A stretch of 64,000 bases of DNA from Gammaproteobacteria bacterium MFB021 (GCA_000737985.1 JNVT01000061.1:1-64000), one strand, 5' to 3'. Positions 8,739-18,274 are shown, counted from the stretch's first letter. Notes: a model not told the origin generated them from the sequence alone. Program-made: numbers and translations.

Positions 8739-10073
8739 TTAGCGCACCGCGGGGCCGAAGGCGAAATCGACCGGCACCGGACTATCGATCAGATGGATCG
8801 GGCCTTCGAGCTGGCCGTCATCTGCGCCGATGCGGAACACCGCGATGGTGTCCGAGTTCTGATTGCCCACGTAGAGCCAGCGACCGGACGGTTCGATGTT
8901 CATGCCCCGGGGGATCTGCCCCCGGCTCTGGACCCAGCCCGTGGATTCCAGACGCCCCGAATTCGCGTCGACCGCGAACATGGCGATGCTGTCCATCCCG
9001 CGGTTGGTGGCATAGATCCAGCGGCCGCTGGGATGAACCCGGATTTCGGCGGTGGTGTTCGTCCCTGTCGGCACTTCGCCCGGGTTGTCGGGATTGAAGG
9101 CGGGACGGGTGAAGGGAGTGTTCTGGGGCAGGGTGGAGATCGACTGGCGCCAGATGAAGGCGCCCCGGCCGGGCTCGAAGTCGAACACGTCGATGGTCGA
9201 AGAGAGCTCGTTGATAACGTATGCCCGGCGCCCATCGGGATGGAATGCCAAGTGGCGACAGCCGCTGCCGGAGGGCACGTTGGCCCGCGGCACCGGGCCG
9301 GGTGTCAGTTTCCCCGTCGCCGGGTCGAGTTCCCACGCCAGCAACGTATCGCCGCCCAGATCCACCCCGAAGACGTGCTGGGCGCCGGGGTTGGCGAGCA
9401 TCATGTGCGCGTGCGGCCCCTCCTGGCGTACCGGGTCGGGCCCGCCGCCATTGCCCGGCGCCTGGAACAGATCGCTCATCGGCTCGATTCGGCCATCCTC
9501 GCCCAGCGGGAAGACGACGAAGGTGCCGGTGCCGTAGTTGGCCGCGAGCAGGTGCCCGCCCGAGGGGTGAACGGCGCAGTGACAGGGCCAGGTACCGCGG
9601 GTCGAGCGGGCGTTGATCAGCGTCAGCTTGCCGGTGTCGGGGTCGATAGCGTAGGCGCTGACCCGGCCCAGCGGCTTGCCGGAGGCGTCTGCGCCGAGTT
9701 CGTTGACGCAGTAGAGATAGCGCTGTGACGGCGCCACGGCAAGAAACGAGGGATTGTCGGCGGTGACCGTCTGGACGTGGCTCAGATCGCCGGTAGCGTG
9801 GTTCAGTTGGTAAACGTAGAGGCCCTCGGCGCGGCTCGGATCGACACCACCCGGAGCCGTGTTCGGTGCTGAATAGGTGCCGACATACACATAGCGTGGC
9901 GCAGCCGGTGCGTTCGGCTCGGCCTGCGATGCGGTGTTCTGGGCGAAGACGCCCGGCGCGCTGACCGCCCAGGCCGTGCCGGCGCCCACCGCTTGCAGAA
10001 AAGTGCGTCGGGAGAGGCCAGTGGTGGCTGAGGAAACACTCGAGGGCCGTTGTTGTTGCTCTTTGACTGTCAT
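8739..10073 (-). CDS. Tat-exported lactonase, seven-bladed beta-propeller (YkgB/PGL-like)
   Basis: Predicted sugar-lactone hydrolase of the YbhE/YkgB (6-phosphogluconolactonase-like) family. The first 45 residues form a twin-arginine signal (SRRTFLQ, then a hydrophobic stretch ending in GVFAQ), so the enzyme should act in the periplasm; a substrate there is unlikely to be phosphorylated. The propeller contains repeated blade motifs such as RYVYVGTYS, RYLYCVNE, RHLAFHPDGR and RWIYATNRG. The length of 444 includes the signal. It is the last gene of the hexonate operon, so it may open L-gulono- or mannono-lactone before uptake (inference). Confidence 0.8.
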   Translation of the reverse strand: MTVKEQQQRPSSVSSATTGLSRRTFLQAVGAGTAWAVSAPGVFAQNTASQAEPNAPAAPRYVYVGTYSAPNTAPGGVDPSRAEGLYVYQLNHATGDLSHVQTVTADNPSFLAVAPSQRYLYCVNELGADASGKPLGRVSAYAIDPDTGKLTLINARSTRGTWPCHCAVHPSGGHLLAANYGTGTFVVFPLGEDGRIEPMSDLFQAPGNGGGPDPVRQEGPHAHMMLANPGAQHVFGVDLGGDTLLAWELDPATGKLTPGPVPRANVPSGSGCRHLAFHPDGRRAYVINELSSTIDVFDFEPGRGAFIWRQSISTLPQNTPFTRPAFNPDNPGEVPTGTNTTAEIRVHPSGRWIYATNRGMDSIAMFAVDANSGRLESTGWVQSRGQIPRGMNIEPSGRWLYVGNQNSDTIAVFRIGADDGQLEGPIHLIDSPVPVDFAFGPAVR

Positions 10074-10163
10074 CTCGATGACTCCAGGGTCTGGCGGTCG
10101 GGCGCTGTCGGCGTCGGCCGCAGGTTGGGTAGCGCTCGCCTCGGTCTGATGCAGAGGCAGCCG

Positions 10164-11339
10164 CTACGGGATCCAGTGCTGTACTGCTGCCTCCACGCCG
10201 CGCAGTTCGGCGAGCCCCTTGAGACGGCCGATCAAGGGGTAGCCGGGGCGGGTGTCGCGCTCGAGGTCGTCGAGCAGGTGGTGGCCGTGATCGGGGCGCA
10301 GCGGCAGGTGTGCACCGCCGTCACGCTGGCGCCTTCGCTCTTCACGCACCAGCGCGGCGATCACCCCGACCATGCCGACGTCGCCTGTCAGATGGCCGGC
10401 TTCGTGGAAGCTCGATCCGTCCGCCTCGCGGCGAGTCGCGCGCAGGTGCACGAAGTGGATGCGCGGGGCGAAGCGCTCGGCCATCGCCACCAGATCGTTG
10501 TCGGCGCGCACGCCGTAGGAACCGGTGCAGAAGGTGAGGCCGTTGGCCGGACTGGGCACGCTATCGAGTACGTAGGCGGCATCGTCGGCGGTGGAGACCA
10601 CTCGGGGTAGCCCCAGCAGCGGACGCGGCGGGTCGTCGGGGTGGATCGCCAGGCGTACCCCGGCTTCCTCTGCTGCGGGCACCACGGCGCGCAGGAATGC
10701 GGCCAGATTGGCGCGCAGGCGCTCGGCATCGACATCGCGGTAGGCGGCCAGGGCCTGGCGCAGCTCGGTCAGGCCGTAGTGGGCATCGCTCCCCGGCAGC
10801 CCGGCGATGATGGTCTCGATCAGCCGCTGGCGGGCATCGTCGTCGAGCCGTTCGACATGGGCGCGGGCGGCGTTGCGCTCGGCGGCGGTGTAGTCGGACT
10901 CGGCGCCGGGGCGTTCGAGCAGGTAGAGGTCGAAGGCGGCGAAGGCGGCCTGTTCGAAACGCAGCGCGGTACCGCCGTCGGGCAGCGGCCAGGCGAGATC
11001 GGTGCGGGTCCAGTCGAGCACTGGCATGAAGTTGTAGCAGACCGTGTCGATGCCGCAGGCGCCGAGGTTGGCAAGCGTTCGACAGTAGTTGTCGAGATAG
11101 TGTTCGGCTGCCGGCAGCCCCAGCTTGATCGCCTCGTGGACCGGTACGCTCTCGACCACCGACCAGCTCAGCCCCGCCGCCTCGATCTGCTGCTGGCGTT
11201 CACGGATGGCCGCGCGTGGCCAGGTCTCGCCGATGGGCATCTCGTGCAGAGCGGTGACGATGCCGGTCGCCCCGGTCTGACGAATCTCGTCGAGGCCGAT
11301 GGGGTCGCTGGGGCCGAACCAGCGCCAGGTGTGTTGCAT
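10164..11339 (-). CDS. uxuA: D-mannonate dehydratase UxuA
   Basis: Dehydrates D-mannonate to 2-keto-3-deoxygluconate. The 391 residues (E. coli 394) show the xylose-isomerase-like TIM barrel signatures TWRWFG at the N-terminus, AIHPDDPPRP, LTFCTGSYG and HLRATRREADGSSFHEAGH, with metal-binding His/Asp residues. A TTG at 11345 opens the frame, but AGGAGG lies 7 bases before the ATG at 11339. That Shine-Dalgarno is inside the end of uxuB, whose stop is 2 bases away. A second, unrelated mannonate dehydratase (ManD) lies upstream in the same operon. Confidence 0.94.
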   Translation of the reverse strand: MQHTWRWFGPSDPIGLDEIRQTGATGIVTALHEMPIGETWPRAAIRERQQQIEAAGLSWSVVESVPVHEAIKLGLPAAEHYLDNYCRTLANLGACGIDTVCYNFMPVLDWTRTDLAWPLPDGGTALRFEQAAFAAFDLYLLERPGAESDYTAAERNAARAHVERLDDDARQRLIETIIAGLPGSDAHYGLTELRQALAAYRDVDAERLRANLAAFLRAVVPAAEEAGVRLAIHPDDPPRPLLGLPRVVSTADDAAYVLDSVPSPANGLTFCTGSYGVRADNDLVAMAERFAPRIHFVHLRATRREADGSSFHEAGHLTGDVGMVGVIAALVREERRRQRDGGAHLPLRPDHGHHLLDDLERDTRPGYPLIGRLKGLAELRGVEAAVQHWIP

Positions 11340-11341
11340 GT

Positions 11342-12835
11342 TCAAGCCTCCTGATCAGAAGCGTCGTGTATCGAGACGGCAATGGCCGATGCCACGCCGT
11401 CGCGTTCCAGCCGCATCAGCGCGTCGAGGAGCTGCCGGGTGAAGGGGCGAGCGTCGCGCAGCGCCGCGGGGAAGACCTCATCGAGTGCGAGGAAGGCGTC
11501 GATCAGCGCCGCGGGGTCCTCTCCGTGGCGACGGTGGAGCGCGGCGAAGGTCTCCGCCAGAGGGTCGTCCACCGCATGCGGCTGACCTTGGAGTTCGGTG
11601 CCGGCGGTATAGCGAATCCAGGCCGCGATGCCGAGTACGGTGGCGGGCAGGTCCTCTGCATCGTTCAACGTCAGCTGTTCGGCGGCGCCGGCCAGCCAGC
11701 GCTGGGGCAGCTTCTGCGAGCCATCCATGGCGATCTGCTGTAGTCGATGATGCAGGCTGTCGTTGGCGAAGCGCGCCAGCAGCCGCTCGGTATAGGCCGC
11801 AGCGTCGCTGCCCGCCGGCAGGTCGAGGGTGGGCGCTGCCTCGCGCTGCCAGTAGTGCCGCAGCAGCCCGCAAAGCGCCGGGCTCGCGACAGCGGCATCG
11901 ACCGTCTCGATGCCGGCCAGCGCACCCAGATAGGCGAGCAGCGAATGGGCGCCGTTGAGCAGGCGCAGCTTCATGGTCTCGAAGGGGGTGACATCGGCGA
12001 CCATCTCGACGCCTTCGGCCTCCCAGTCCGGCCGGCCCAGCGGGAAGTCATCCTCGACCACCCACTGGCTGAAGGTCTCGCAGACTACCGCTGCCGGGTC
12101 GTCGACACCCAGCGCGACCAGGCGTGCCCGATCGGCCGCGCCCATGGCCGGTACGATGCGATCGACCATGCTCGAGGGGAAGGCGACCTGCGCCTCGATC
12201 CAGTCGGCCAGTTCGCTATCGCGATACCTGGCCAGCGAGACCACCGCACGCCGGGTGCGCTGGCCGTTGGCCGGCATGTTGTCGCAGCAGAGTACGGCGA
12301 AGGGCGGGGTGCCGGCAGCGCGGCGCCGTGCCAGCGCCGCCACCAGCAGGCCGGGTGCGGTGTGCGGTGTGGTCGGATGGGCGATGTCGTGGGCGATCGG
12401 CTCGGCCCGGGTGAGCAGCTCGCCGCTCGCCGGATTGAGAAAATAGCCCTTTTCGGTGACCGTCAGCGTGACGATGCGCACGGCGGGATCGCTCATCCGT
12501 GCCAGCAGCGCTTCGCGATCCGGCCCGTCGGGGCCGGCGTAGAGCGCCTCACGCATGACTCCGATCTCACGCAGGTCGAGGTGCTCGCTGTCGCGGTATT
12601 CGGCCACGTGGTAGCGCAGGTCGTTGGCGCGCAGCTGCTCGACCAGGGTGCGGTTGGCGCGGATGTTGGCACTGCAGACGCCCCAGGCTTCGTCGCCGCT
12701 GCGCGCCAGACACCGCTGTAGATAGACCGCCTGGTGGGCGCGATGGAAGGCACCCAGGCCCAGATGGACGATACCGATCCGGCGTGGCACGCGCGTGGCC
12801 GGATGACGTTCGACATGGATCTCGCTGGGTGACAT
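11342..12835 (-). CDS. uxuB: Fructuronate reductase (D-mannonate oxidoreductase), mannitol dehydrogenase family
   Basis: NAD-dependent interconversion of D-fructuronate and D-mannonate. The 497 residues have the family start GIVHLGLGAFHRAHQAVY (nucleotide binding), the central VTLTVTEKGY and CDNMPANG, and the catalytic ETMKLRLLNGAHS with its lysine and asparagine. Mannitol or altronate specificity cannot be excluded from sequence alone. Adjacent uxuA, a gulonate-type dehydrogenase and the TRAP transporter favour fructuronate. It starts 1 base after the dctM stop and ends 2 bases before uxuA. Confidence 0.88.
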   Translation of the reverse strand: MSPSEIHVERHPATRVPRRIGIVHLGLGAFHRAHQAVYLQRCLARSGDEAWGVCSANIRANRTLVEQLRANDLRYHVAEYRDSEHLDLREIGVMREALYAGPDGPDREALLARMSDPAVRIVTLTVTEKGYFLNPASGELLTRAEPIAHDIAHPTTPHTAPGLLVAALARRRAAGTPPFAVLCCDNMPANGQRTRRAVVSLARYRDSELADWIEAQVAFPSSMVDRIVPAMGAADRARLVALGVDDPAAVVCETFSQWVVEDDFPLGRPDWEAEGVEMVADVTPFETMKLRLLNGAHSLLAYLGALAGIETVDAAVASPALCGLLRHYWQREAAPTLDLPAGSDAAAYTERLLARFANDSLHHRLQQIAMDGSQKLPQRWLAGAAEQLTLNDAEDLPATVLGIAAWIRYTAGTELQGQPHAVDDPLAETFAALHRRHGEDPAALIDAFLALDEVFPAALRDARPFTRQLLDALMRLERDGVASAIAVSIHDASDQEA

Positions 12836-12836
12836 C

Positions 12837-14120
12837 TCAGGAGGCTCCCATCAGCAGGTTGGGCAACCACAGCGACAGCGCCGGCACGAAGGAGACCAGC
12901 AGCAGTACCAGAAGATTGCAGATCAGAAACGGCACGATCGCCCGCGCCACGCGCAGCATCGGCAGCTTGCCGATGCTCGATACCACGAACAGGCAGACCC
13001 CCACCGGCGGCGTGGTCAGCCCGATCATCAGGTTGAGTACCGCCATCACGCCGAAGTGGATCGGATCCATGCCGATCCCGGTGGCGACACCGAGCAGCGC
13101 CGGGAACAGGATGATCAGCGCGGCGATGGTCTCCATGAAGGCGCCGACGAAGAGCAGGATCAGGTTGAGGATCAGGATCACCACGATGGGATTGTCGCTG
13201 AAGCCCAGGATCGCGCCGGCGATCAGTTGCGGAATCTGCTGGCTGGTGAGGATCCAGCCGAACAGATTGGCCAGCCCCACCAGCAGCATCAGCGAGGCCG
13301 AAGTGATCACGGTATCCGTCAGGATGCCGCCGAGGTTGCGCCAGTTGATGCCCTTGTAGACGAAGGTGCCCACCAGCAGCGCATAGAGGCTGGCGACGAT
13401 CGACGCTTCGGTCGGGGTGAACAGCCCGCCGATGATCCCGTAGAGGATGATGAAGGTCATCAGCAGCGCCCAGAACGCGCTGCGTCCCTCCTTGAGCAGC
13501 GTCATGAAGGAGGCGCGCGGCTCCTTGGGATAGCCGCGTTTCACCGCCAGCCAGTAGACGGTGATCATCATCGCCACGCCGAGCAGCAGCCCGGGTACGG
13601 CGCCGGCCAGGAACATGCGCCCGACCGAAATGCCCGAGAGCGAGCCGACGATGATCATCGGCACGCTGGGCGGGATGATCGGGCCGATGGTCGAGGAGGC
13701 GGCGGTGACCGCAGCGGCGAACGGCTTGTCGTAGCCGCTCTTGGCCATCCCCGGAATCATCACCGAGCCGATGCTGGCGGCATCGGCTACCGCGGTGCCG
13801 GAAATGCCGCTGAAGATCATCGAACCACCGACGTTGGCCAGCCCCAGGCCGCCGCGGACATGGCCGACCAGGGCGTTGGAGAAGCGCACGATGTGCTGGG
13901 TGATATTGCCCACGTTCATCAGGTTGCCGGCCATGACGAAGCCGGGGATGCACAGCAGCACGAAGGCGTCGATCCCCGAGAACAGACGCTGGGGCACGAT
14001 GGTCAGCGAGATACCGCCGAGCAGTAGATAGGCGACCGAAGAGACGCCCAGACAGAAGGCGATCGGCAGGCCGAGCAGCAGCAGGGCCAGAAAAGTGATG
14101 AAGAGAACGGCGATATCCAT
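12837..14120 (-). CDS. dctM: TRAP transporter large permease, DctM family
   Basis: Main membrane subunit of a tripartite ATP-independent periplasmic transporter, driving solute uptake with the sodium gradient. The 427 residues consist almost entirely of hydrophobic helices (about 12). Family landmarks include GLPIAFCLGVSS, FVMAGNLMN, SIGSVMIPGM, IIPPSVPMI and TPTEASIV. Its ATG overlaps the dctQ stop in TAATG. The organic-acid specificity of the system comes from DctP; the neighbours point to a hexonate. Confidence 0.93.
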   Translation of the reverse strand: MDIAVLFITFLALLLLGLPIAFCLGVSSVAYLLLGGISLTIVPQRLFSGIDAFVLLCIPGFVMAGNLMNVGNITQHIVRFSNALVGHVRGGLGLANVGGSMIFSGISGTAVADAASIGSVMIPGMAKSGYDKPFAAAVTAASSTIGPIIPPSVPMIIVGSLSGISVGRMFLAGAVPGLLLGVAMMITVYWLAVKRGYPKEPRASFMTLLKEGRSAFWALLMTFIILYGIIGGLFTPTEASIVASLYALLVGTFVYKGINWRNLGGILTDTVITSASLMLLVGLANLFGWILTSQQIPQLIAGAILGFSDNPIVVILILNLILLFVGAFMETIAALIILFPALLGVATGIGMDPIHFGVMAVLNLMIGLTTPPVGVCLFVVSSIGKLPMLRVARAIVPFLICNLLVLLLVSFVPALSLWLPNLLMGAS

Positions 14121-14704
14121 TAGCGCTCACTCCGGGCGTCGGGAACCGGGCGGATCAGGGCCATGACTCCCTCGAGGGTGCAGATCGCGGCGTAGAACGC
14201 GAGCGAGACGAACAGCAGCACCGAAGAGAAGAAGATGTAGATCATCGGGATGCGCAGCGTGGGCGAAGTCTGGAAGGCGCCGATCTGGGCGAACTGCCAG
14301 GCGCCGGGCAGCACCATGACCACGAAGCCGAGGGTGATCAGCGAGATCACGCTGAGATAGAGGGCGCGCCCGCGCGGCGAGAGGCGCCCATGGAACAGCT
14401 CGACGTTGACGTTACGATGGCGATGCAGCACCACCCCGGCGCCGAGCGAGACCATGTAGATGAAGAGGTAGCGGGTGAGCTCCTCGGTCCAGGCCAGGGT
14501 GATCGGCAGGAACAGGCGCGAAGCCACCTGCAGCAGTACGGTCAGCGACAGGCCGACCAGTGCGATCACCGCCAGCGTCAGCAGCACGCGGTCGAGCAGC
14601 GCCGCGAACTTGCCCAGCGGCCCGCCCAGGCGAGGCACACGGTTCAGCACCTCGAGGCCCTCCTGGACGTCGACCGAAGGGGGTTCCGGGATGGGGTGCG
14701 TCAT
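14120..14704 (-). CDS. dctQ: TRAP transporter small permease, DctQ family
   Basis: Small membrane subunit that pairs with DctM. The 194 residues carry four predicted helices (about 28-60, 75-95, 112-135 and 150-180) and the family motif around WTEELTRYLFIYMVSLGAG. A Shine-Dalgarno CGGAGA precedes the ATG. It is separated from dctP by a 155-bp gap that contains a small inverted-repeat element (copy D). Its stop codon overlaps the dctM start, so DctQ and DctM are probably made in fixed ratio. Confidence 0.92.
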   Translation of the reverse strand: MTHPIPEPPSVDVQEGLEVLNRVPRLGGPLGKFAALLDRVLLTLAVIALVGLSLTVLLQVASRLFLPITLAWTEELTRYLFIYMVSLGAGVVLHRHRNVNVELFHGRLSPRGRALYLSVISLITLGFVVMVLPGAWQFAQIGAFQTSPTLRIPMIYIFFSSVLLFVSLAFYAAICTLEGVMALIRPVPDARSER

Positions 14705-14794
14705 GGGAGTCTCCGAATGAGAGAAGGTGCACGCTCGGACGCCTGCCGGTGGCGCTTGCCCTGCGGCAAAGCGTCACCGGCGAGGCGCCGCCGG

Positions 14795-14870
14795 GTTCAG
14801 AACGCCTAGGTGCTGTCTGAAAAGTCGACGAGCGCAGTACTTTTCAGGCAGTGCCTAGTTCAGAGCGCCT
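14795..14870. repeat. Short palindromic insertion (copy D) between near-identical 13-bp direct repeats
   Basis: The arms AGGTGCTGTCTGAAAAGT (14808-14825) and ACTTTTCAGGCAGTGCCT (14839-14856) pair as an 18-bp stem with a few G-U or mismatched positions. The loop contains CGACGAGCGCAG, the reverse complement of the CTGCGCTCG core shared by copies A to C. GTTCAGAACGCCT (14795-14807) and GTTCAGAGCGCCT (14858-14870) flank it, one mismatch in 13. The right direct repeat includes the dctP stop codon. There is no T-run, so it is not a classical terminator. Confidence 0.72.
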
Positions 14871-15843
14871 GGATCTCTTTATAGAGCGCGCGCTGCTCGT
14901 CGTTCAGGGCGTCGAGCACCGCCGGCTTGGCCTGCTTGGCGAAGGCCGCCTGGTCCACCTCGACGAAGGTCATGCCCTTGTCCTTGAGCGCCTGTTCGAG
15001 CCGCTTCTGGTCGGCGGCGAACAGCGTCTCTTCATAGCTCTGCATCTGGCTGGCGGCATCGCGCACCACCTGCTGCAGGTCGGCGGGCATCGATTCGAGC
15101 TTCTGCTTGCCGATCACCACGTAGATCCAGCTGCGCACGTGGTCAGTCATGTCGACGTACTTCTGCACCTCGTTGAAGCTGGCGCTCTCGATCAGGCTGA
15201 GCGGGTTCTCCTGGGCCTCGATGGTGTTCTGCTGCAGCGCGGTGAATACCTCGCTGAATGCCATCGGCGTCGGCCGAGCGCCGAGCGCTTTCCAGGTGTC
15301 GACGAACAGCGGCACGTTGGGTACGCGAATGCGCAGGCCGTCGAGATCGTCAGGGGTCTTGATCGGGCGGTTGGAGGTCAGCTCGCGCGGGCCGCGCTCG
15401 AACCAGGCCAGCGGCACCAGGCCGGTGCGTTCGGTGATCTGCGCCTCGATCTGCTTGCCGACGTCACCTTCCACGGCGCGGCGCAGCTGGTCGGCGTCCT
15501 TGAACAGATAGGGCACCGCCATCATCGCTGCCTTGGGTGCCCAGTTCTGCAGGCTCTCGCCGGTGATGGTCATGTCAGCGGTGCCGAGCTGGATGCTGTT
15601 GATCACATCCATCTCGTTGCCGAGCTGCTCGTTGGGAAAGACCTGAACCTCGATCCGGCCATCGGAGTTGGTTTCCACCAGCTCCTTGAACTTGAGCGCG
15701 GCCTTGTTCCAGATGTTCTCGGCGTTGGCCAGGTGGCCGAACTTGAGCGTGTAGTCGGCGGCGAAGGTGGCCTGGCTGGCGACGAGGGTGGCGCCGAGGG
15801 CGACGCCGGCGAGCAGCTGCTTGAGAGTCGGGGTGGAGAACAT
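14860..15843 (-). CDS. dctP: TRAP transporter substrate-binding protein, DctP family
   Basis: Periplasmic receptor that delivers the solute to DctQM. The 327 residues begin with a signal peptide (cleavage near SQATFAADY). The mature protein has DctP hallmarks: LKFGHLANAENIWNKAA, IEVQVFPNEQLGNEMDVI, DLDGLRIRVPNVP (the arginine region that holds the carboxylate) and ALQQNTIEAQENP. AAGGAG lies 9 bases before the ATG. Its position between the dehydrogenase and dctQM suggests a hexonate ligand such as L-gulonate or D-mannonate (inference). Confidence 0.92.
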   Translation of the reverse strand: MFSTPTLKQLLAGVALGATLVASQATFAADYTLKFGHLANAENIWNKAALKFKELVETNSDGRIEVQVFPNEQLGNEMDVINSIQLGTADMTITGESLQNWAPKAAMMAVPYLFKDADQLRRAVEGDVGKQIEAQITERTGLVPLAWFERGPRELTSNRPIKTPDDLDGLRIRVPNVPLFVDTWKALGARPTPMAFSEVFTALQQNTIEAQENPLSLIESASFNEVQKYVDMTDHVRSWIYVVIGKQKLESMPADLQQVVRDAASQMQSYEETLFAADQKRLEQALKDKGMTFVEVDQAAFAKQAKPAVLDALNDEQRALYKEIQAL

Positions 15844-15943
15844 GGCGTGAAACTCCTTGGGTGAGGTAGCGCGGCGTTGTCGCTGTTGTGCCGCAGAGAC
15901 GCCGGGCCGCGGCGAGTGACGTCGCGACCCGACTGGCAGGGCG

Positions 15944-16966
15944 TCAGGGTGCGATGCGTACCAGCACCTTGCGCGCGCGTTCCGGGTGGTTGTCGAGCAG
16001 GTCGATCGCGGACGGCATCTCCGCCAGCGCCACGCGGTGGCTGATCAGCGCCTTGGGATCGAGACGCCCAGCGGCTATCTGCGCGATCACCGACGGAAAC
16101 CGGCGGTTGTTGAGCCGCGAGCCGACCAGCGTCAGCTCCTTCTTGATCACCTCCAGCTGGATCAGGTCGCTCGGCGCCGGGCTGAAACCGAGCAGGCCGA
16201 TGCGTCCGGCGGGGCAGGCCATGCGCAGCATGGCCGGCAGCATCGCCGGAATGCAGGCGGCATCGGCGATCAGCGGGATGCCCTCGCCGGCGGTCACGTC
16301 CCGCACGGCGGTCTCGAGGTCGTTCTCGCGGCCGTTGATCACGTGGCTGGCGCCGAGTTCGCGAGCGCTCGCCAGGCGGGCGTCGAGAATATCGGTGACG
16401 ATCACCTCCTCGATGCCCAAGGCGCGGGCCATCTGCAGCACGGTCAGCCCGATGACGCCGGCGCCGATCACCAGCAGGCGATCGCCCGGCTGCGGTTCCA
16501 TGCGGGCGAGCACGTTGGCGGCGATGGAGTAGGGCTCGACCAGGGCCGCGGCATCGAGATCCAGCGCGTCGGGAATACGGTGGGCGTTGGCGGCGGGGAC
16601 ATTGACCTGCTCGGCAAAACCGCCGCTGCGATGCACGCCGATCACCTGCATGGCACTGCAGACGTTGGGCCGGCCGATGCGGCAGGGATAGCAGCTGCCG
16701 CAGGCGACTACCGGGTCGACGCAGACCCGTTCGCCGATACGCGCGGCATCCACACCTGCGCCCACCGCGCTGATCACGCCGGCGAACTCGTGGCCGGTGA
16801 TCCGTGGGAACTGCACGAAGGCGTTGTCCCCATGGATGATGTGCATGTCCGAGCCGCAGATGCCGGCGTAGGCGACGTCGACGATCACCTCGCCCGCGGC
16901 GGCGCTGGGGGCTGGCTGCTCGGTGACCGCGAAGGCGTGCGGGGCGCTGACACGAAAGGCTTGCAT
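15944..16966 (-). CDS. Zinc-dependent alcohol dehydrogenase, RspB-like, probable L-gulonate 5-dehydrogenase
   Basis: Medium-chain zinc dehydrogenase of 340 residues. GICGSDMHIIHGD supplies the catalytic zinc cysteine, GHEFAG the histidine, and the four-cysteine cluster in ACGSCYPCRIGRPNVC the structural zinc. The NAD-binding loop VIGAGVIGL is near residue 170. The ATG at 16966 has AAGGAGAG upstream; the frame opens earlier without support. RspB-type enzymes next to ManD have been reported, as I recall from work on Chromohalobacter salexigens, to oxidise L-gulonate at C5 to D-fructuronate, which would feed UxuB. Threonine or idonate dehydrogenase activity is the alternative. Confidence 0.8.
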   Translation of the reverse strand: MQAFRVSAPHAFAVTEQPAPSAAAGEVIVDVAYAGICGSDMHIIHGDNAFVQFPRITGHEFAGVISAVGAGVDAARIGERVCVDPVVACGSCYPCRIGRPNVCSAMQVIGVHRSGGFAEQVNVPAANAHRIPDALDLDAAALVEPYSIAANVLARMEPQPGDRLLVIGAGVIGLTVLQMARALGIEEVIVTDILDARLASARELGASHVINGRENDLETAVRDVTAGEGIPLIADAACIPAMLPAMLRMACPAGRIGLLGFSPAPSDLIQLEVIKKELTLVGSRLNNRRFPSVIAQIAAGRLDPKALISHRVALAEMPSAIDLLDNHPERARKVLVRIAP

Positions 16967-17062
16967 CGATCTCTCCTTAAACTGGCGCGGTCTGCGCCGG
17001 CGCGATTCGCCACGCGCCTTGGGTGGCACCGCGCGCATCCGCGGCGCCGCTCACGTGTCGTA

Positions 17063-18274
17063 TTACCAGTGCCATAGGGTGCCGTCCTCGAGCCGGTTGA
17101 CCGGCAGGCTGGCGGGTTTGTACGGGTAGCGGGCAGCGGCTTCCTCGTCGATGTCGACGCCGTGGCCCGGCGACTCGCCGACCACGAAGTGCCCCGTCTC
17201 GAAGCGATAGTCATGGGGGAAGACGCTATCGGTCAGCGGGTCATGGGGCATGTGTTCCTGAATGCCGAAGTTGGGCACCCAGGTGTCGAAGTGAACCGCC
17301 GCGCCGAGGCACACCGGCGACAGATCCGTCGGCCCGTGGAAGCCGGTGCGCACGTGATAGAGCGAGGCGAAGTCGGCGATCCGGCGCACGTGGGTGATGC
17401 CGCCACCGTGGGTCAGCGGCGTGCGGATATAGTCGATCCACTGGTTCTGGATCATCTCGCGGCAGTCGTGGATCGAGTTGAACACCTCACCGATGGCCAG
17501 CGGCGTGGTGGTGTGCTCGCGGATCAGGCGCAGGCTCTCCTGGTTCTCGGCGGGCACGCAGTCCTCCAGCCAGAACAGGTGGTAGGGCTCCACCGCCTTG
17601 CCCAGCCGCGCCGCTTCGATCGGGGTCAGCCGGTGGTGGACGTCGTGGAGCAGGTGCAGCTCGTGGCCGAACTGCTCGCGCACGGCGGCGAACAGCTTGG
17701 GCACGTGGTTGAGGTACTTCTCTGTGCTCCAGACGTGCTCGGCGGGCAGTTCGGCATCCGCCGGCTCGTAGCGCTCGCCGTCGCGCTTGGCCACGCCGTA
17801 GATCGTCTCGATGCCCGGCACGCCGGCCTGTACGCGCACGGCCTTGTAGCCCAGCTCGACGTGACGGGCGACCTCCGCGAGGCAGCTGTCGATATCCTTG
17901 CCGGTGCAGTGGGCATAGGTCATTACCCGCTCGCGGCTCTTGCCGCCCAGGAGCTGGTAGAGCGGCATGCCGGCGGCCTTGCCCTGGATGTCCCACAGTG
18001 CCATGTCCACCGCACTGATCGCGCTCATGGTGACCGGGCCGCGGCGCCAGTAGGCGCCGCGATAGAGATACTGCCAGGTGTCCTCGATGCGGCTGGCGTC
18101 GCGGCCGATCAGCGCCGGTACCACGTGCTCCTGCAGATAGGCGACCACGGCCATTTCGCGGCCGTTCAAGGTGGCGTCGCCGATGCCGTGAATGCCGCAG
18201 TCGGTGATGAGCTTGAGGGTGACGAAGTTGCGTCCCGGGCAGGTGACGATGACGCGGGCATCGATGATTTTCAT
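17063..18274 (-). CDS. manD: Mannonate dehydratase-family protein ManD/RspA (enolase superfamily)
   Basis: The 403-residue enolase-superfamily protein ends in the typical LWHW. Residues expected for ManD are present: R147 and Y159 on the loop after KAVRVQAG, metal ligands D211, E237 (WLEDC) and E263 (IGEVF), H213 in HDVHHR, and HGPTD at 313-317. It would convert D-mannonate (or D-gluconate) to 2-keto-3-deoxygluconate, the same reaction as UxuA seven genes down the run. Some ManD proteins in this setting are reported to be slow or dispensable, so its true role is uncertain. GGAGAG precedes the ATG. Confidence 0.9.
   Translation of the reverse strand: MKIIDARVIVTCPGRNFVTLKLITDCGIHGIGDATLNGREMAVVAYLQEHVVPALIGRDASRIEDTWQYLYRGAYWRRGPVTMSAISAVDMALWDIQGKAAGMPLYQLLGGKSRERVMTYAHCTGKDIDSCLAEVARHVELGYKAVRVQAGVPGIETIYGVAKRDGERYEPADAELPAEHVWSTEKYLNHVPKLFAAVREQFGHELHLLHDVHHRLTPIEAARLGKAVEPYHLFWLEDCVPAENQESLRLIREHTTTPLAIGEVFNSIHDCREMIQNQWIDYIRTPLTHGGGITHVRRIADFASLYHVRTGFHGPTDLSPVCLGAAVHFDTWVPNFGIQEHMPHDPLTDSVFPHDYRFETGHFVVGESPGHGVDIDEEAAARYPYKPASLPVNRLEDGTLWHW

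Noticed and set aside
14808-14857. Palindrome after dctP as terminator
   Set aside because: No T-run on either strand, and dctQ lies on the same transcript. Its direct repeats fit insertion better.
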